A model generated the notes under the pieces. It had not been told where the DNA came from, ran no database searches, and saw only the letters and a program-made list of their open reading frames with translations. This document shows, in pieces, positions 49,109 through 62,514 of a stretch of 64,000 bases of DNA. The DNA is from Sinotaia quadrata. Its lineage: Eukaryota; Mollusca; Gastropoda; Architaenioglossa; Viviparidae. The first letter of the stretch is position 1; the number at the start of each line of letters is the position of its first letter. The DNA lies in NCBI GenBank assembly GCA_028829895.1, contig CM054181.1:45004759-45068758 (forward strand). The letters run 5' to 3'. Both the position numbers and the translations under genes were made by a program.

Positions 49109-50840
49109 ATAACAATTTATAAATTCAAACGTACAGAACAGAATAGTGACAGCGTAAATTTTATTATGTCCGAACACTGATAATTAATTGAACCAGTCTT
49201 TATAGTAATTTTGTCAAAATAATAAATTAATACGTTATAATAAAGTTTTGTATAAATTATAATTGATTGAAGTGCGTCCGACACTTATAAGTGCCACTGA
49301 AGAGATAGTTAAGAAGGATTTTAAACACTTTGAAGTGCTACTGCAGATATGTGATCGAGTATTAATAATAATATAATTACCAGTGGAATGCTTTGTGAGC
49401 TGAGATAACGTTAATACAGTGTTATAGAAGGGAGTTAAATTCAAGCAACGAACTTTGGAGCTACAGTGAAAAAGGATCAACAAAACCAGGCCATTTCAGT
49501 TAACTTTTTACCATGTGTCTTTATCGCCTATATTTCTTTCTCTTCTTTAACATAAAATTGTTTTATAATATATAAATGATACAATTGACCAAATGAACAT
49601 TCTTGAACGGTTGTATAGAGTGCGAAATTACATTGAGACATCCACACTTGACTGATGGCAGGTTGAGATAGGAACTTAAACCTTACTTAATTAACGTAAT
49701 CTTTAATTGATTCTAAAAGAGAAAAGAGGTTGAGTTGTGTGGCATCGTTTTATTGACATTGTCACTTAATTGTAACGTTTTAAGATTTGCTAATGTATAA
49801 TTGATTCATAAACTTTATCATTAATGTATCTATTGACGTTAGTGATTTATTGAACGTGAGTCGTAGAGTTTTGAGCTGGGGCTGTAAATATTATAATTAA
49901 GTAAGCCAACGACATTATATAAAATAGCCCAAAGTGTAAGCTCCTACAATTCATGTATTAGTTATAATTAATAACTGTAATAGATTCTGTTCGCGGACTC
50001 AACCCTATGCAAAGGAGCGCTTGGGAACTGGACGACACAGTTGTATAAGTATTCCTAGATTGAGGGTTGTTTTTTTTAAAATCTCTATTAATATTCAAGT
50101 CGTAGAATATCATTATCGTGATGGAATTGCTAGTACCGTTGTAGTAATACCGGTAGTGTAGCTGTACGGTAATAGTAACAGCAGTGAGAATTTTGTGGTA
50201 GAAGTATTTGAACTTTATTATGTTTTATTATAAGAACGAACTGTGCACGTCTAAACGCGATGTACATTTTCAGGGGATGAAAAGACCCGTCCGAACTCTA
50301 AATTTTACTCTTCCGGCCGCGTCAGTTCACGCACCAGCCTCACCTAACTAGATTGCTTTTACTCCCCCGTTTAGTCAGTCAAGGTCAGATATTGCTTTGC
50401 CTCTCGTTTCTATACATTTTAAAAATACATTTCCACCAACAGCAATTCGTTTAGGATATTGGATATTTTGCTGGAACAGCATCTTACTTTAAATTATTCA
50501 CCCCAGCCTCCACCATCCCACCATCCCGAAGCCATCTTACGAGCAAAACAACAGTGCATGTGAATTTCATTATATGCATGTAAAGTAATGTGAAAATTTA
50601 TTTCACAAATTGTGTGGTAAGGTGTTTTTTTTACTATTTTGTTAGTTTGTTCATGTTCAGAAAACTTTCTCGAACTCTTTGAGTTAAAAGCCAGTCGAGA
50701 AAACACGAAAAATTGCTTTCCTAGGCATTTTTCTTCTACCTAATCAGCGAGGTGTTAAGTATTTTTATTCTCTGAGCATTTGGGATTTTATTGATGTTGG
50801 TTATTGTTGCTTTTTCGCTGTTTTTCCCATAACCGAAATA
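49109..50840. other. Unannotated AT-rich DNA
   Basis: It lies between family B copies 3 and 2, which are in opposite orientation. No internal retrotransposon domain, primer-binding site or frame is evident. Confidence 0.4.
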
Positions 50841-50908
50841 TGTTCCCATGTGTGACGCTAATGGTTATTTAATAATAATTATAACCATTAGCGTCACACA
50901 TGGGAACA
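50841..50908. repeat. Perfect 28-bp inverted repeat with 12-nt loop
   Basis: Arms 50841-50868 and 50881-50908 are perfect reverse complements around TTAATAATAATT, which is itself self-complementary. It sits at the left end of family B copy 2 and includes about 10 bp of flanking DNA, so it is not simply the element terminus. Confidence 0.9.
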
Positions 50909-52496
50909 TTTTTATTAAATAATTAATTCCATAACTAATTACTAGTGATGATAATCTTAGTTTATGTTATTAATAATTCTCCTGCAGACACCACTCGTCT
51001 CTCTCACTTAGCGGATATGCGGGCGTTATAAACGTTTATCTCTTCCACAACATTAAAGACAAACATTTATCGTCACACAATATTTCCGTACGTGGGAAAC
51101 GAAGAAGATCAATCCATCTATAATCTATATTTAGCGAGCCCCCATCCACCCACTTTCTTCTCCAACATAAGGTTATCAATATGTGTATGAAGGTCAATAA
51201 ATTTAACAACAAATTTATTAAATCAACAATAAAATATACATACAACAAATACAATGAAAAAGATTACTTGACATCAATATTTCCACGAAACCACATTTAA
51301 ATAATTTAAAAATCTATAGAATCTTATACCATAAAACATAATTCAACAGATTAATGTTAATCACAGGGTAGTTCTTATCAGAGAACAGAAATGGAGTTCT
51401 TAGAGATGCGCGATAATATTTTGTATGTAAACTTGTTTAAGGGAAGCCACAAAAGTGTTTTCATTCACTTTTAGTAACAAAGTCACAAATTTATTATTCA
51501 TGTTATTACTGTCAATTTCACTTGTTTCCCTTCTCACATTGTAGAACACAGTCTACCCGTTATTCTCTGGAGGCCATCTGGTGCTCCACCATATTCACTC
51601 CCTCCGGCAGAACAACAATTGTAGCAATTTCCAGTAACTTCCTTGTACCAGAAATTGCTCTGTGTAGTCAGCATACTTAGCCACCGTACAGTGGATTGCA
51701 GTGTATTCCTTACACTTAGAAAACTCTGGTAGATACTTCTCACATCTACCACAGCCGTAGCAGTTTATAATCAGTAAACCAGGAAATTCAGGCAAAACAA
51801 AGAAAGGCTGCTTATTCCCTGTAAAATATAATCAGGGAACAAATGCTAAGTTTCCAATTTATTCATTTTAAACTCCATTCTCTCTTACATTCAGGTCTCT
51901 CTTACAGTTTCCTGCAACAGTATTTATTAGCCTGATACACGCACACAGCATAATAAATACAGCATACCAATTTTATGAGCGCTTTCACTAGAAACAATGT
52001 CAAGTGTTTAGCACACTATATACGAACATCTTAGTTAAAAAATTTATAGAAATAAATGTCCACTTATACATCTCTTCATAAAACACAAGTATAACATATC
52101 AATGGCAAAATGCATTAAATATTTCTAAGTTCATTTTCTCTCTCAATCAGTCAGTTAACTCACCAATAAGATAATGGCTGCCTTTCCTGACTGGATTTTT
52201 TGCGACTCTGATTTCAAGTGATTAGACAATAGAATTCTCTACAGCATGTAATTTTTTTTTTATCTCGACCCATTTGCTGGTCTCGTTTCCATAATTTTTT
52301 ACCATTGGATAATAAAAACTATTCATGGTGTTGGAACTGGTTTGAATTACATCAGCAATTTCTAGTATATTCTCAACTCTGACACTTACAAAAATATGAT
52401 CATAAGGAATGTCAAAGGTCTAGTCACTTCGACAATTTAACAATTTATATAACAATTAAGTCTAGAAATAGGGATAGGCAATTTTAATCTGCCACA
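50851..52496 (-). mobile_element. Family B dispersed repeat, copy 2 (longest)
   Basis: This is the most complete family B copy, about 1646 bp. On the plus strand it runs from TGTGACG to CCACA, i.e. TG...CA when read either way. It is flanked by CCATG on the left and TCATG on the right, an imperfect 5-bp duplication (4 of 5). The left end carries a perfect 28-bp inverted repeat. It could be an old solo LTR, but the boundaries are less secure than for family A. Confidence 0.55.
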
Positions 52497-54061
52497 TCAT
52501 GTATAGTCAGTGCGACTTCTTTACGGATCGTTGATTTAATATACTCTTCTACTTAAAATGTTGAAGGAGTGTTGGTTCTTCTAGAGTCAACAATAAAACC
52601 TGCCCCTTAGTACATTACCACTTTGTTTAATAAGTCTCGTATATATGCCCATATATAAACATTTGACTAACAATCTACCAAGTTATGCCTTTAGGTGCCC
52701 CTTTTACTCAAAGGCTTACCCCGTTTACACTCACCTATACCCACCCATTTGACTAAAACGAGGAGCAGAAATCGCTTGTAAATTTGACACCATTGTAAAA
52801 CTGATAAAATTTTGCAGTTTCTTACCTAATGCCCCATTGCATTCAGAGCGATTAATTTATATTTGTTTCATCGATATTTTAAAAATAAAATATTTTGCAT
52901 TATTTACTTCCGTGATTACCCATGTTTATATATAAAGCAGTCCCAATATCCACCACTTTTGTAATTTTCATACTACTTATTAACTAGTGCTTCTGAACAT
53001 AGTAGTCTAAATTGCAGTTGAGATGCATTGGCGCACTTGATTCGGTGGGTTGTCGGCAAATTAGATGATGTCTTACTCCGCGCTACCTACGATATAACAA
53101 TGGGGATCATGTGAAGATTATGCCCCTTTCTTGACAGGAGACTAGTATTTGCCTACGCGTTACCGCCGGTATAGTAACGGAGTTGATGTGAAGCTATGTC
53201 TCTCTCTTGACTGTGACGAACGTTTGCTGAATGAAAATGGTAACAACGTGTCTCTCACTCCATTCTTCTTGTAGATTGACGTATTAAGAACATTGGGTAG
53301 GAAAAGCGTTCTTAAGTGGATACGTGTGTAGGGGTATGTGAGGGGAAACGAACGATTGGATTACACGGTGTAGAACATTATATCGTTTACAGGGTTTGTT
53401 TGCTCAAAAATCTAAATTACGCGGATATTGGAGAATTTTTCTTCTGTTTATTTCCTCAAGCCATTGCTGAAAAATGGAATGGTAGGTTTATTTTGGGATA
53501 GCGACATGAAGTGAAAGTTTTCTACTGCATTACAAAGATGCATTTTTTTAAAAGAAAAAAGATATATACGTAAAGACATTTGAGAAAGGACAAATGAGTG
53601 GTATTTGAGCAGCTGTGAGCAAAATTTTGTCGTCAAGCGAAAATAACGAACAGCATTTAAGGTCAGTGTACACGAATGACTTAAACAAATGGCTTTGAAG
53701 CAAATGTGAACAAGTCAAATTCGGCGACCTAAATAATTCTCCTTAAAGTTCACACTCCTCACTGATCACTGCTGGTGACAAGTTAATGGCAAAAAACAAG
53801 TGTACGAACTTTTACTATGCCATCTTCCTGTTGTGTGGAGTGTTTTGTATGATTGAAGATTATTAATAATGAACTTGACAGCACTTATGTATATTAGTGT
53901 ATGCTTCGTTGTATAAAAGATACTAGGAACTTGGCAGCACATTATTATTAGAGTGTATTCTTGGTTATATTAAAGATATTACTAATAACGTGACAGCACA
54001 CATATATATGCTGTCAAGTTACCATATGGTAGAGTGTATTATTGGTTGTAGTAACTTGACA

Positions 54062-54280
54062 ATTTACTTTGGGCTTTGTACAGATTGTAAGGAATGAGCT
54101 TGACAATTCTTGTGCACAGTATTTTGAGCTCTGTGCAGATTATAAGGAATGAGCTTGACAGTTCATGTGTACAGTATTTTGAGCCCTGTGCAGATTATAA
54201 GGAATGAGCTTGACAGTTCATGTGTACAGTATTTTGAGCCCTGTGCAGATTATAAGGAATTGTGATATTTCTTGTTTACA
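54062..54280 (+). repeat. Minisatellite, 4 units of 55 bp
   Basis: CAGATTATAAGGAATGAGCT or a close variant recurs at 54081, 54136, 54191 and 54246. Older diverged units extend to about 53860. Confidence 0.9.
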
Positions 54281-54387
54281 GTACTTTGGAATCAGCACAG
54301 ATTGTATTAAACTATTAAAGAGTGAACTTGGCAATTCTTATTTAAATTACTTTGGATTAAGTAGTGAGTAACAGCGATGGACTTGAA

Positions 54388-54590
54388 AATAATTGTTCAG
54401 TTTACTATTGTTTAAGTGCAGAATGTTACATGTGAACACGACAGTACAATATTAAAATAATTGTTCAGTTTATTATTGTTTCAGTACAGAATGTTACATG
54501 TGAACACGACAGTACAATATTAAAATAATTGTTCAGTTTACTATTGTTTCAGTGCAGAATGTTACATGTGAACACGACAGTACAATATTT
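54388..54590 (+). repeat. Minisatellite, 3 units of 68 bp
   Basis: GTTCAGTTTACTATTGTTT starts units at 54395, 54463 and 54531. GTTACATGTGAACACGACAG is conserved in all three. Confidence 0.93.
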
Positions 54591-55989
54591 TGGGTACAGT
54601 ACAGATTATAAGAAAAGTACAGTTATTGGTGACATTACTTTAGCATAAGTACAGGGAGAGTAATATAATTAACACACTTAGTTTGTATATATTTCCCTTT
54701 AAGTATATAACTGATTACTTTTAAGTTAAAGGATTTAATTCAATTGTTGACCCTTCCCCATGCCTTGAATGTAGCCAAACCCCACGTGACCGGAAAGAGG
54801 CTTGCTATTCCCGTCATGTCCGCGTGTTGAAAGATTTAAGAATATCTACATTGCACCGGTCGGTTGCTGTATTATTTCAGTGTCTCAAAGTGTATTTTTA
54901 TCCTGTAGATACGGAATGTGTGATCGTAGCAGGAAGCATTCTCGTTTGCCGGCTCACTATAAGTTTAGCTTAGCATCTGAAATGGTTTAATGCTTTCGTA
55001 AGGCCGCGTATCTAAACAAACAAAACTCAATTTTCTTCTTTTTTTGTTAATAATAAGACGACAGGGAGAGGCAGGGATCCAGAGAGGAAGATTTATCTTT
55101 TATTATTGCCTTGTGTGTTGTGCGATACTAAACCCGCAGGAAGCGAGAGAAATGCCAGCTCGTCTAACTTTTTTTTAAGTTCCCATTTTACGTGTACAAA
55201 AATGAAAGACTAATTTCCTTAGACGTGTGTCATGCAGTGCTTAGTTTATGTTTTAGTTTGTAAATATTTTCATATTTGCGTTCCGTTTGATTCGACACCG
55301 ATCCTTTGAAACTGTTTCTCTCTCCAACCCCCGACCCCGCGCTATATTTCAAGTTTTGGCAATAATTATAGTTTACTGTGCCACTGCTTCTTCTTCTGTT
55401 ATTGTTTTTTTTTTAATTTTCAGCTTAATAATTAATAACACACTAATCAATATAATCACTACCATATAAATAATAACTCACTAATCAATATAATCACTAC
55501 CCATATAAATAATTATATTCTTCTTAGCCACTATTCATCTAATTCAACTTGGCGGATCTTTTAGTTTATCTTCCTCCTTGAAGCAACTATTCATCTGTGA
55601 TGTAACCAGCACTTAAAACCAAACAAACTTAAAATGAGAAATTTTCTTGTAATTTCTCAGCAACAGATTTAATATTGACCTAGCGTCGAGAAATGTCCCT
55701 CCCCCTTCTTGCAATCATGAGGTCAAAACTCAATTGTACTTAATGTAGCTATAGGCTTACCCCAAAGTCTTGGTCTTGGCGTTCTTAGAGTTTCTTGAAG
55801 TGCATTTCATGTAAACAGTTATCTGACCATTATCCACGCACGCACAAGTTTTATTTGCTTCTTGTTAATGAACTATGCAATGAAATCATACGAGAGAAAA
55901 AAAACAACTTTAAATGAATCGAAGTTTCTAGCAGTCTATCTGAAATCGTATCTAAAACTAAATATGAGTAGCCATTCGGAGGATACTGA

Positions 55990-56430
55990 TTATGAATTTG
56001 ACTGCTGATGTCTATGCTAGGATAAACTGAACGATTGTCCAGTGTTCATTGAACATTGTTGTGAAGTGATGTAAATGTCAATGCTCTTTTGATTATATTC
56101 ATATGTTACATATTTGATTGTTGATTTAATAAATTTATTGTTAAATTTATTGATAATAGACAGTGGATAATGGGGGCTCGCTAAATATAGATTAAAAGAC
56201 GGATTTTCCATCCCCTTTGGTAAGAAGTTTTCCACCTATAGAAAAATTGTGTGACGGTAATGTTTGTCTCTAATGTTGCTGAAGAGAGAAAACGTTTACC
56301 GCGCTCTTATATATGCCTAGTGGTCATTCTGGAGAATTATTAATTACATAAATTAAGATTCTCGCTACGTGTAATTAGTAATGGGTGATTAAATAATAAT
56401 CACCAGTAACTAGTGTGGAGTTGGCGATCG
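55990..56430 (+). mobile_element. Family B dispersed repeat, copy 4 (partial, opposite orientation)
   Basis: The reverse complement matches copy 1 closely around 5370-5540 (CATAGACATCAGCAGTCAA landmark) and continues to the common family end near 56426. It is truncated on the low-coordinate side. Confidence 0.55.
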
Positions 56431-56844
56431 CCTTTAAATAACACGAGTAACATTTCCTTTCGTAATGTCTAATTTGAAGAGAACCAGCCAATGTTAGTAG
56501 TCATTGCAGCTCTGTCAATGACGTGTTGTATCGAACAGGAAAACCATAATGCATACAAATAAAACGTCGAGAGCTAAGAATAAGGACAGTTTATTGTGTG
56601 CATCATATATGACTGAGGGTGTGCATTGTTGTGCACCGATTTTTTACTTCCCGTAACGGTCTTCCTTTCCACCAGCTGGGTTTCCATTGATGTTGCCGCC
56701 ACGTTGGAACTTAATTTTACTGCCACACTTGATTGATTCACTTCTGACCTCAACAGTTTTGTCTTTCAGGATTGGCTTAGCATGTTGTTAATGACGACAC
56801 ATCTACAGTTACTCATACCGACTTCCTGTCTGTTGATTTTTTTC

Positions 56845-56845
<1 letters not shown>

Positions 56846-56902
<57 letters not shown>
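56846..56902 (+). repeat. (GT)n microsatellite
   Basis: A pure GT run of about 28 units, the longest in the window. Confidence 0.97.
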
Positions 56903-56903
<1 letters not shown>

Positions 56904-57114
56904 GAGCTGCTGTTAGTAAGGGATAGAGTGATATAATAAGTGGGTGGTTGCGATGGAGTTTGGTGATGATAAAGAGTGGGTTGATAATGGGTTTTGAGTT
57001 TCATTTATCAGAATTACATGTCTTCTTTATCTACTTTTAATATTTTAATTCCCTTCTGCCACCTGCACCCTCTTTTGCTTTTGGTTGTTTCTAATGACGA
57101 TTACATCCATAAAC

Positions 57115-57660
57115 TGCATTTATATACAAGTCAGATAAATCGTTTTCAAATGCTACGTTATATACTCCAATACGCACTGTAGAGGTCAGATAACCAATCC
57201 TTCAACCGCAACGTTGTTTTATATACTGTACACAATGTACACGTCAGATAACCAATCCTTCAACCGCAGCGTTGTTTTATATACTGTACACAATGTACAC
57301 GTCAGATAACCAATCCTTCAACCGCAGCGTTGTTTTATATACTGTACACAATGTACACGTCAGATAACCAATCCTTCAACCGCAGCGTTGTTTTATATAC
57401 TGTACACAATGTACACGTCAGATAGCAGTTCTTCAACCACTATGTTATATATTCCATTACACATCTACAGGCCAGACAACCAATCTTTCAAATACCACGT
57501 TACATCTTCCATTACACATCTACAGGCCAGACAACCAATCTTTCAAATACCACGTTACATCTTCCAGTATACATCTACAGGCCAGATAGCCAGTCTTTCA
57601 AATGCTACTTTACATATTTTATTATGCTCTGTGAAGTCAGATAAACAATCTCTTAAAATG
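57115..57660 (+). repeat. Minisatellite with 4 core units of 58 bp and diverged flanking units
   Basis: TAACCAATCCTTCAACCGC begins units at 57191, 57249, 57307 and 57365. Flanking units (57115-57190 and 57423-57660) are diverged, with a second near-identical pair at about 57465-57560. Confidence 0.93.
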
Positions 57661-58430
57661 TGATATTTTGAGGAGAGGCTTTCTTTTTCCATGGACACTT
57701 TCATTCAAAATATAGGTATCGTCAGAATGGGAAGTAATTTATTTCTGCCCTCTGTGAATCCATTGACACCAAGCATGGTGTCGCTTAATCCTTAAAATAC
57801 TTTCACAGCATATAGGTCACAAGACCTTGTGAAGCCAAGTGATCTGCTGTCACTGAAAAGTGTACACTTAAGGTTGTCTGCGTGAAATGAGTAATGTATT
57901 CTGCCCTGTAGTTGAAAATTTACATCAGGTGCTGCTTTCTAAATTTAACAGTGCTTTGTTTATCTTGCTGAGCAGCTATTTAACACTTGCTGTACTCAAG
58001 GCAGGCAAAGATAGCGCGTTCTCCACAAACAACAAAGGTTAGCAACAATGGCGAGAAAGGTCAAACAAAAATTGCGGGCGGATCAACAAAATTAACAGAA
58101 GGGCGCGGCAGTATCTTAGAGACATATTACTATTTTAAATAGAGTTAAAATGCATGCAGTTAATAGTTTATTTTAACCCTGGTAGAGCTGAAGGAATATA
58201 CAATTATGATTAATAGTATAATCGCATTCCAAGAGGGCAAGCATTTAATTATTATAAATAATAGAGATAATAGATAATTCATGATGGATTCGCCCCCCCC
58301 CCCCCGACGGAGGCGGTTGAGGGTGTGCACCAAATAGGTGCTACATGTTTCACCCCCTTCCGCCTGCCATCCACCTCAGACGCACCGCGAGGCTGTGGGG
58401 ATCCCCCAGAAGCAGACCAAGACCAAGAAC

Positions 58431-58455
58431 ACACACACACACACACACACACACG
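58431..58455 (+). repeat. (CA)n microsatellite
   Basis: A short CA run, preceded about 140 bp upstream by a 13-base poly-C tract (about 58292). Confidence 0.93.
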
Positions 58456-58459
58456 CATA

Positions 58460-61400
58460 CACACATTCATGTATTGTAAAAGTTTCTTGTATATGGGGTG
58501 GTGGACTATAACTTATAATATAAACGAGTAGATCTAAAGGAATTTAGGAAAATCTCCTCGATCTTATACTTGTCTGTAGATTAGATTTTGAGCTTTAGTC
58601 ATATCAAAGCTATGGCGACCTAACACAATGTAAAGGTGTTCCGCGAATTCGGCAGTCCATTATTCACGCGCGTTATGCGTGTGTCGGTAGTGAGTAGTCG
58701 CCCCTGATGCATTCATTAGAGAAAGAACATTTCTTGAATTCCGAGATCATATTACTGAATAGTCTTTGGCAAGTCATCCTTTCGTGCCACGGATTTGAGG
58801 TCATCCATGCCATTTTGGCGTAAACAGCCTGCAGTCCGGTAGACGTAACTTTCTCCATGTTTAGGAGTCCCGCTGTTAGTATACACTAACACATGCCTGC
58901 GCAATCATTTTGTTACAAATACAGCTTGGGAGGACGTTTCGAGCCGTTGGACGTGCAATGAAAGTTTGCCTTGCACATGTATTGTTGATATTTTCTTGTC
59001 AGTATTATTTTTGTTTGTTTTGAAAACAGTTCTCGTCCACAGTATGCACACCACCTGTTTACGCAAAGCACACAATTATGTAACCATAAGCTCAAAGAAA
59101 ATTCATCAGTGGGGTAAATCCCAAGAAGTAAAGCGAGGTTTGAACCTGCATGCAAGGCCATTATCTCCTGGATGAATACCCTTTTTTTTCGTCTGGTGTT
59201 GATGGATGATTGCCATGATGAACAGATGTTGGTGGTGATTGGCTGGACTCAGAGTGAGTCATAATATTTAGTGCGTTCAGCCGACTCTTATTATTTATTT
59301 ATATTTATATTTATAATGGAACTGTCCAGTTCTGTACAGTACTCCCAAACAGAAAGACTGATATCTGTAAATATGTCACATATGTTAAAGCTGTCTGCTT
59401 TAATTCATGTAATGAAGTATATCCGAAATTCATTCTGGCAAGTGCTCATAACAAAGTATACCATACAGTACAAATAAATGTTTTTATCACATGTTAAAGA
59501 CATTTTTCTTTTTTTAAAAGTGTTAATAGTACCTGTACATCATTGGAGTCAGAGACACTCTGCTCTAGCTAATGCATCATCAAATTTCCTGTTTCTGTTG
59601 TCAAACTCTTTTTCAAATAGTATACATAATAAATGATTATTAAGGACTTTCCCCGTCACTTTTTTGCTTCACAGTGTATCCCTGTGTCGGGTGAGAGAAA
59701 ACAATGTGTAGTCTTTCAATGTGAAAACTCGACCTTTTTTCCGTGTTAAATCCGATAATTCTCTCCTAACACTTGTGTATCCTAAGTAAAGTACATTTGC
59801 ATAATCTCGTTTGAATTGTGTAAAAAGGTGGCACATGAACCACCAAAGTAAATATAGAATTCATTTGAGACATGTTTCATTAGAGTTTTGACTTGCATTA
59901 TTAGCTGTCATTTCTTTCTCAGTAATTTGCTATTGTTAGATGAAAATATACTGCCTGCATTTGGAAATACAGTGTATTATAATTTAATAAATGTATATCT
60001 GCAATCCATAAAACAATTTATAGTGCATATTCTAACAGTTTAATTTACTATAAAATTTCTTATTTTAGCCAGTTATCAGTCCGTCATTCAGGCACAATCT
60101 TGATAACTATCCTGAAGAAATATGCAAAAATATGGAAAGAAACTTATAAAGGGAGATAACTGTTCACCAGTATATTTGCTATCAATCTATCAATCAGTCA
60201 CAATCTTCCTGTCTGCCTCAGATCTCAAATGGGATGTATATATATTTATTATACAAGTGCATGAACTCTAGCATTAGGACTCCTCCTTTTTCGAATAACA
60301 TAATTTCAGTTCTAGCATCAAATTACTCCACATAAAATTTCATTGTAAAATTAATGTAAGTATTTTATTACCAAATAAAATACAAGAAATTACTAAACAT
60401 TTAAATTCAATTAAAATACTTTATATACAAAACAATAAGTAATGAACCTTTTCCATAAATCTTGATGTTAGTGAATGCATTTGGAGACAAATAATATTTC
60501 TGTAAGTCATTTGTCCACTTTTCATAAGTTTTAATTAATAAATAACTTAACCGCATCGTTCTTGATGACACTATAGTTAGCTTTAGGCATTAAGACTGCT
60601 GATATATTGTCTGAAATAATATACTGCTCAGTGCATCATTTTGGGGGCACTAGTCACTGTTAATCCCAGAGACTGATGATCTTGAGTCGGAAATAACATA
60701 TCAATCAAAACTTCATTCTAGATGATGCTAATCAATGCTGGTAAGTGAAACCACATAAGTGATTGTGAAGCATGAGTGGGTGAGTGTAGATGTGGTGTCA
60801 CTCAGTTCACTCACAGTTGTGGCTTGGGTATGTGTAGAATCACCAAGCTTGGTTGCGCACTAGACAGACCGATAGAGGTACATAGACTCATCCCCAGTCA
60901 CACTAATTCACTCCTAGACGGGTGTAGACAATTCATAAAATAAACAAAAGACTGATGAATAAACTGGTGTCATTTTAGAGTGAAACCACGGACTGCTTAA
61001 AGATATTAAAACAATCACGTACCAATGTTACAGCTCACACAGTGCAAAGACTGTAAATACAATTTTGTGAAAGCCAATCAGTTTGCAATTTACAGTTATA
61101 ATTTCCATTGTTTTAGCTCCTCATGATTCTAGAAACAGTGGTCGTCTATATAGGTTTCTTCCAGATAGGGTTGCTGTGGTGACCTCCTCTTCCTGCATAA
61201 GCTTCCAGATTGTTCAAAAGTGAAAGGGAGGGAGGGATCAAGGGTGGGGGGAGGTAATATTCTTGGCCAAGTTTCCTCCATATCACTACATAGTAAATAA
61301 TAAGCCAAGGGATCATTCATCTGAGAAATGCTCACCTTGCACATTAATCATCCAGATCACTCATGCACACCTTTTCCGGAGAAAATCTCTCAAAACTGTA

Positions 61401-62155
61401 ATACATAAATAAATAATTTCAAACAAGAAAATAGTTACTTTGAATTTTTCCAGTGATGAGTGCTGGTTATGCCAGAGTGGTTTCTGAAACAGTCATCTAC
61501 TCACTGAATCATTCATGATGGCACTAATCAGTGCCACTTGTTGACTTTCTTTTCTATTTTTCTTTTTTATCAAGAAAACAAATGCACATACAAATATGCT
61601 TCAAAGGACATTAAATCACAGGAAATAATAAACAAGAAAATAATAGGCAATCTCCCACATAAGGTGCCCATACATAAACTCATGCATTCATGCACAAGCC
61701 AGCGAGTAAATGTACAGTTTTCTTTAATTAAGAGCACCTGGAAATGTTATTCATTGGTGATGCTGCTTGTCTTGAAAGTTTTAGTTTGTTTATTTACTTT
61801 AAATAAGTATTATCTCTTTTAATTTTCATTTTGTTTTTCCTCTTTATATTTGGCCAAGTTTTCTGAAGAGGCAGTGTGTCGTAAAAAGATATTTTGTATT
61901 ATGATACAGACACTTATCTTAACAAATGCACTCAATAGTATTCAGAGTGGTTTAAGAGTGAGTTTTTAAAAAGTCAGTATTACTAACTTAATAAAATGTA
62001 TGCTTTTCTTCATTGTGAGCAATTATTGTTTTATTTTATTCATTTTTGTATCATGTTTGGTTGTGGTGACTTTGGTTTAATTATTTAGTTTGCATTTTTA
62101 AAAACTAAATTTATGTGGTAATTTAAGTGGGGGTTTTTTTAATATTTTTTTTCAG
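58460..62155. other. Unannotated AT-rich DNA
   Basis: Except for a possible SINE fragment, nothing is supported. One minus-strand frame ending at 61129 has varied composition but no motif. Confidence 0.45.
59115..59182 (-). repeat. Possible SINE fragment with B-box
   Basis: On the minus strand GGAGATAATGGCCTTGCATG is followed by GGTTCAAACCT, a good match to the tRNA B-box consensus. The A-box half is missing. It is likely a 5'-truncated tRNA-derived SINE, and the call is tentative. Confidence 0.3.
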
Positions 62156-62209
62156 AATTAGAAGCATAGCAGAGACAGTAGCTCTCAATCAGCGAGAAAA
62201 ATATCACAG
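62156..62209 (+). CDS. Candidate 54-bp internal exon
   Basis: A long T-rich tract ending TTTTTTTTCAG precedes a 54-bp segment that ends CACAG|GTTTGT. In the frame with one leading base it is fully open and reads IRSIAETVALNQREKYH, with protein-like composition unlike the repeat-derived frames around it. Its length is a multiple of three, with entry and exit phases that match, so it could be skipped without shifting the frame. I do not recognise the peptide, and no partner exon is visible nearby. It could be a chance combination of splice-like sites. Confidence 0.28.
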
Positions 62210-62358
62210 GTTTGTGGTAATTTTATGCTGTTTTCTATTCTCTTTTTCTGTAATGTTTGTCTTTGACTTTATCAAGTGAGACATTTGTAATAGGTGTATT
62301 CAGTGATTGTAACTATGTGGATTTATTCATGTTCTCCTTCTGTAAAAGAGTTGGGTGG

Positions 62359-62382
62359 ATGTGTGTGTGTGTGTGTGTGTGT
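62359..62382 (+). repeat. (GT)n microsatellite
   Basis: A GT run of about 12 units, about 150 bp after the candidate exon. Confidence 0.93.
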
Positions 62383-62514
62383 GAAATTCAGCATTGTATA
62401 TGTGTTTGTCTTATTTAGTGACAAATAGTACATTTTGCTTGTGGTCATTTTTTACCATCACCCTTTTTGCTCTCATTTCAGTGAGATATCATTTAATTGA
62501 CAAGTTTGTTGTAC

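Noticed and set aside
51534..51795. Minus-strand frames with a Cys-rich CYGCGRC stretch
   Set aside because: They lie inside family B copy 2 and the equivalent part of copy 3 does not preserve the peptide.
61129..61344. 71-codon minus-strand frame ending YLEETYIDDHCF
   Set aside because: The composition is varied, but no motif, good acceptor site or partner exon supports it.
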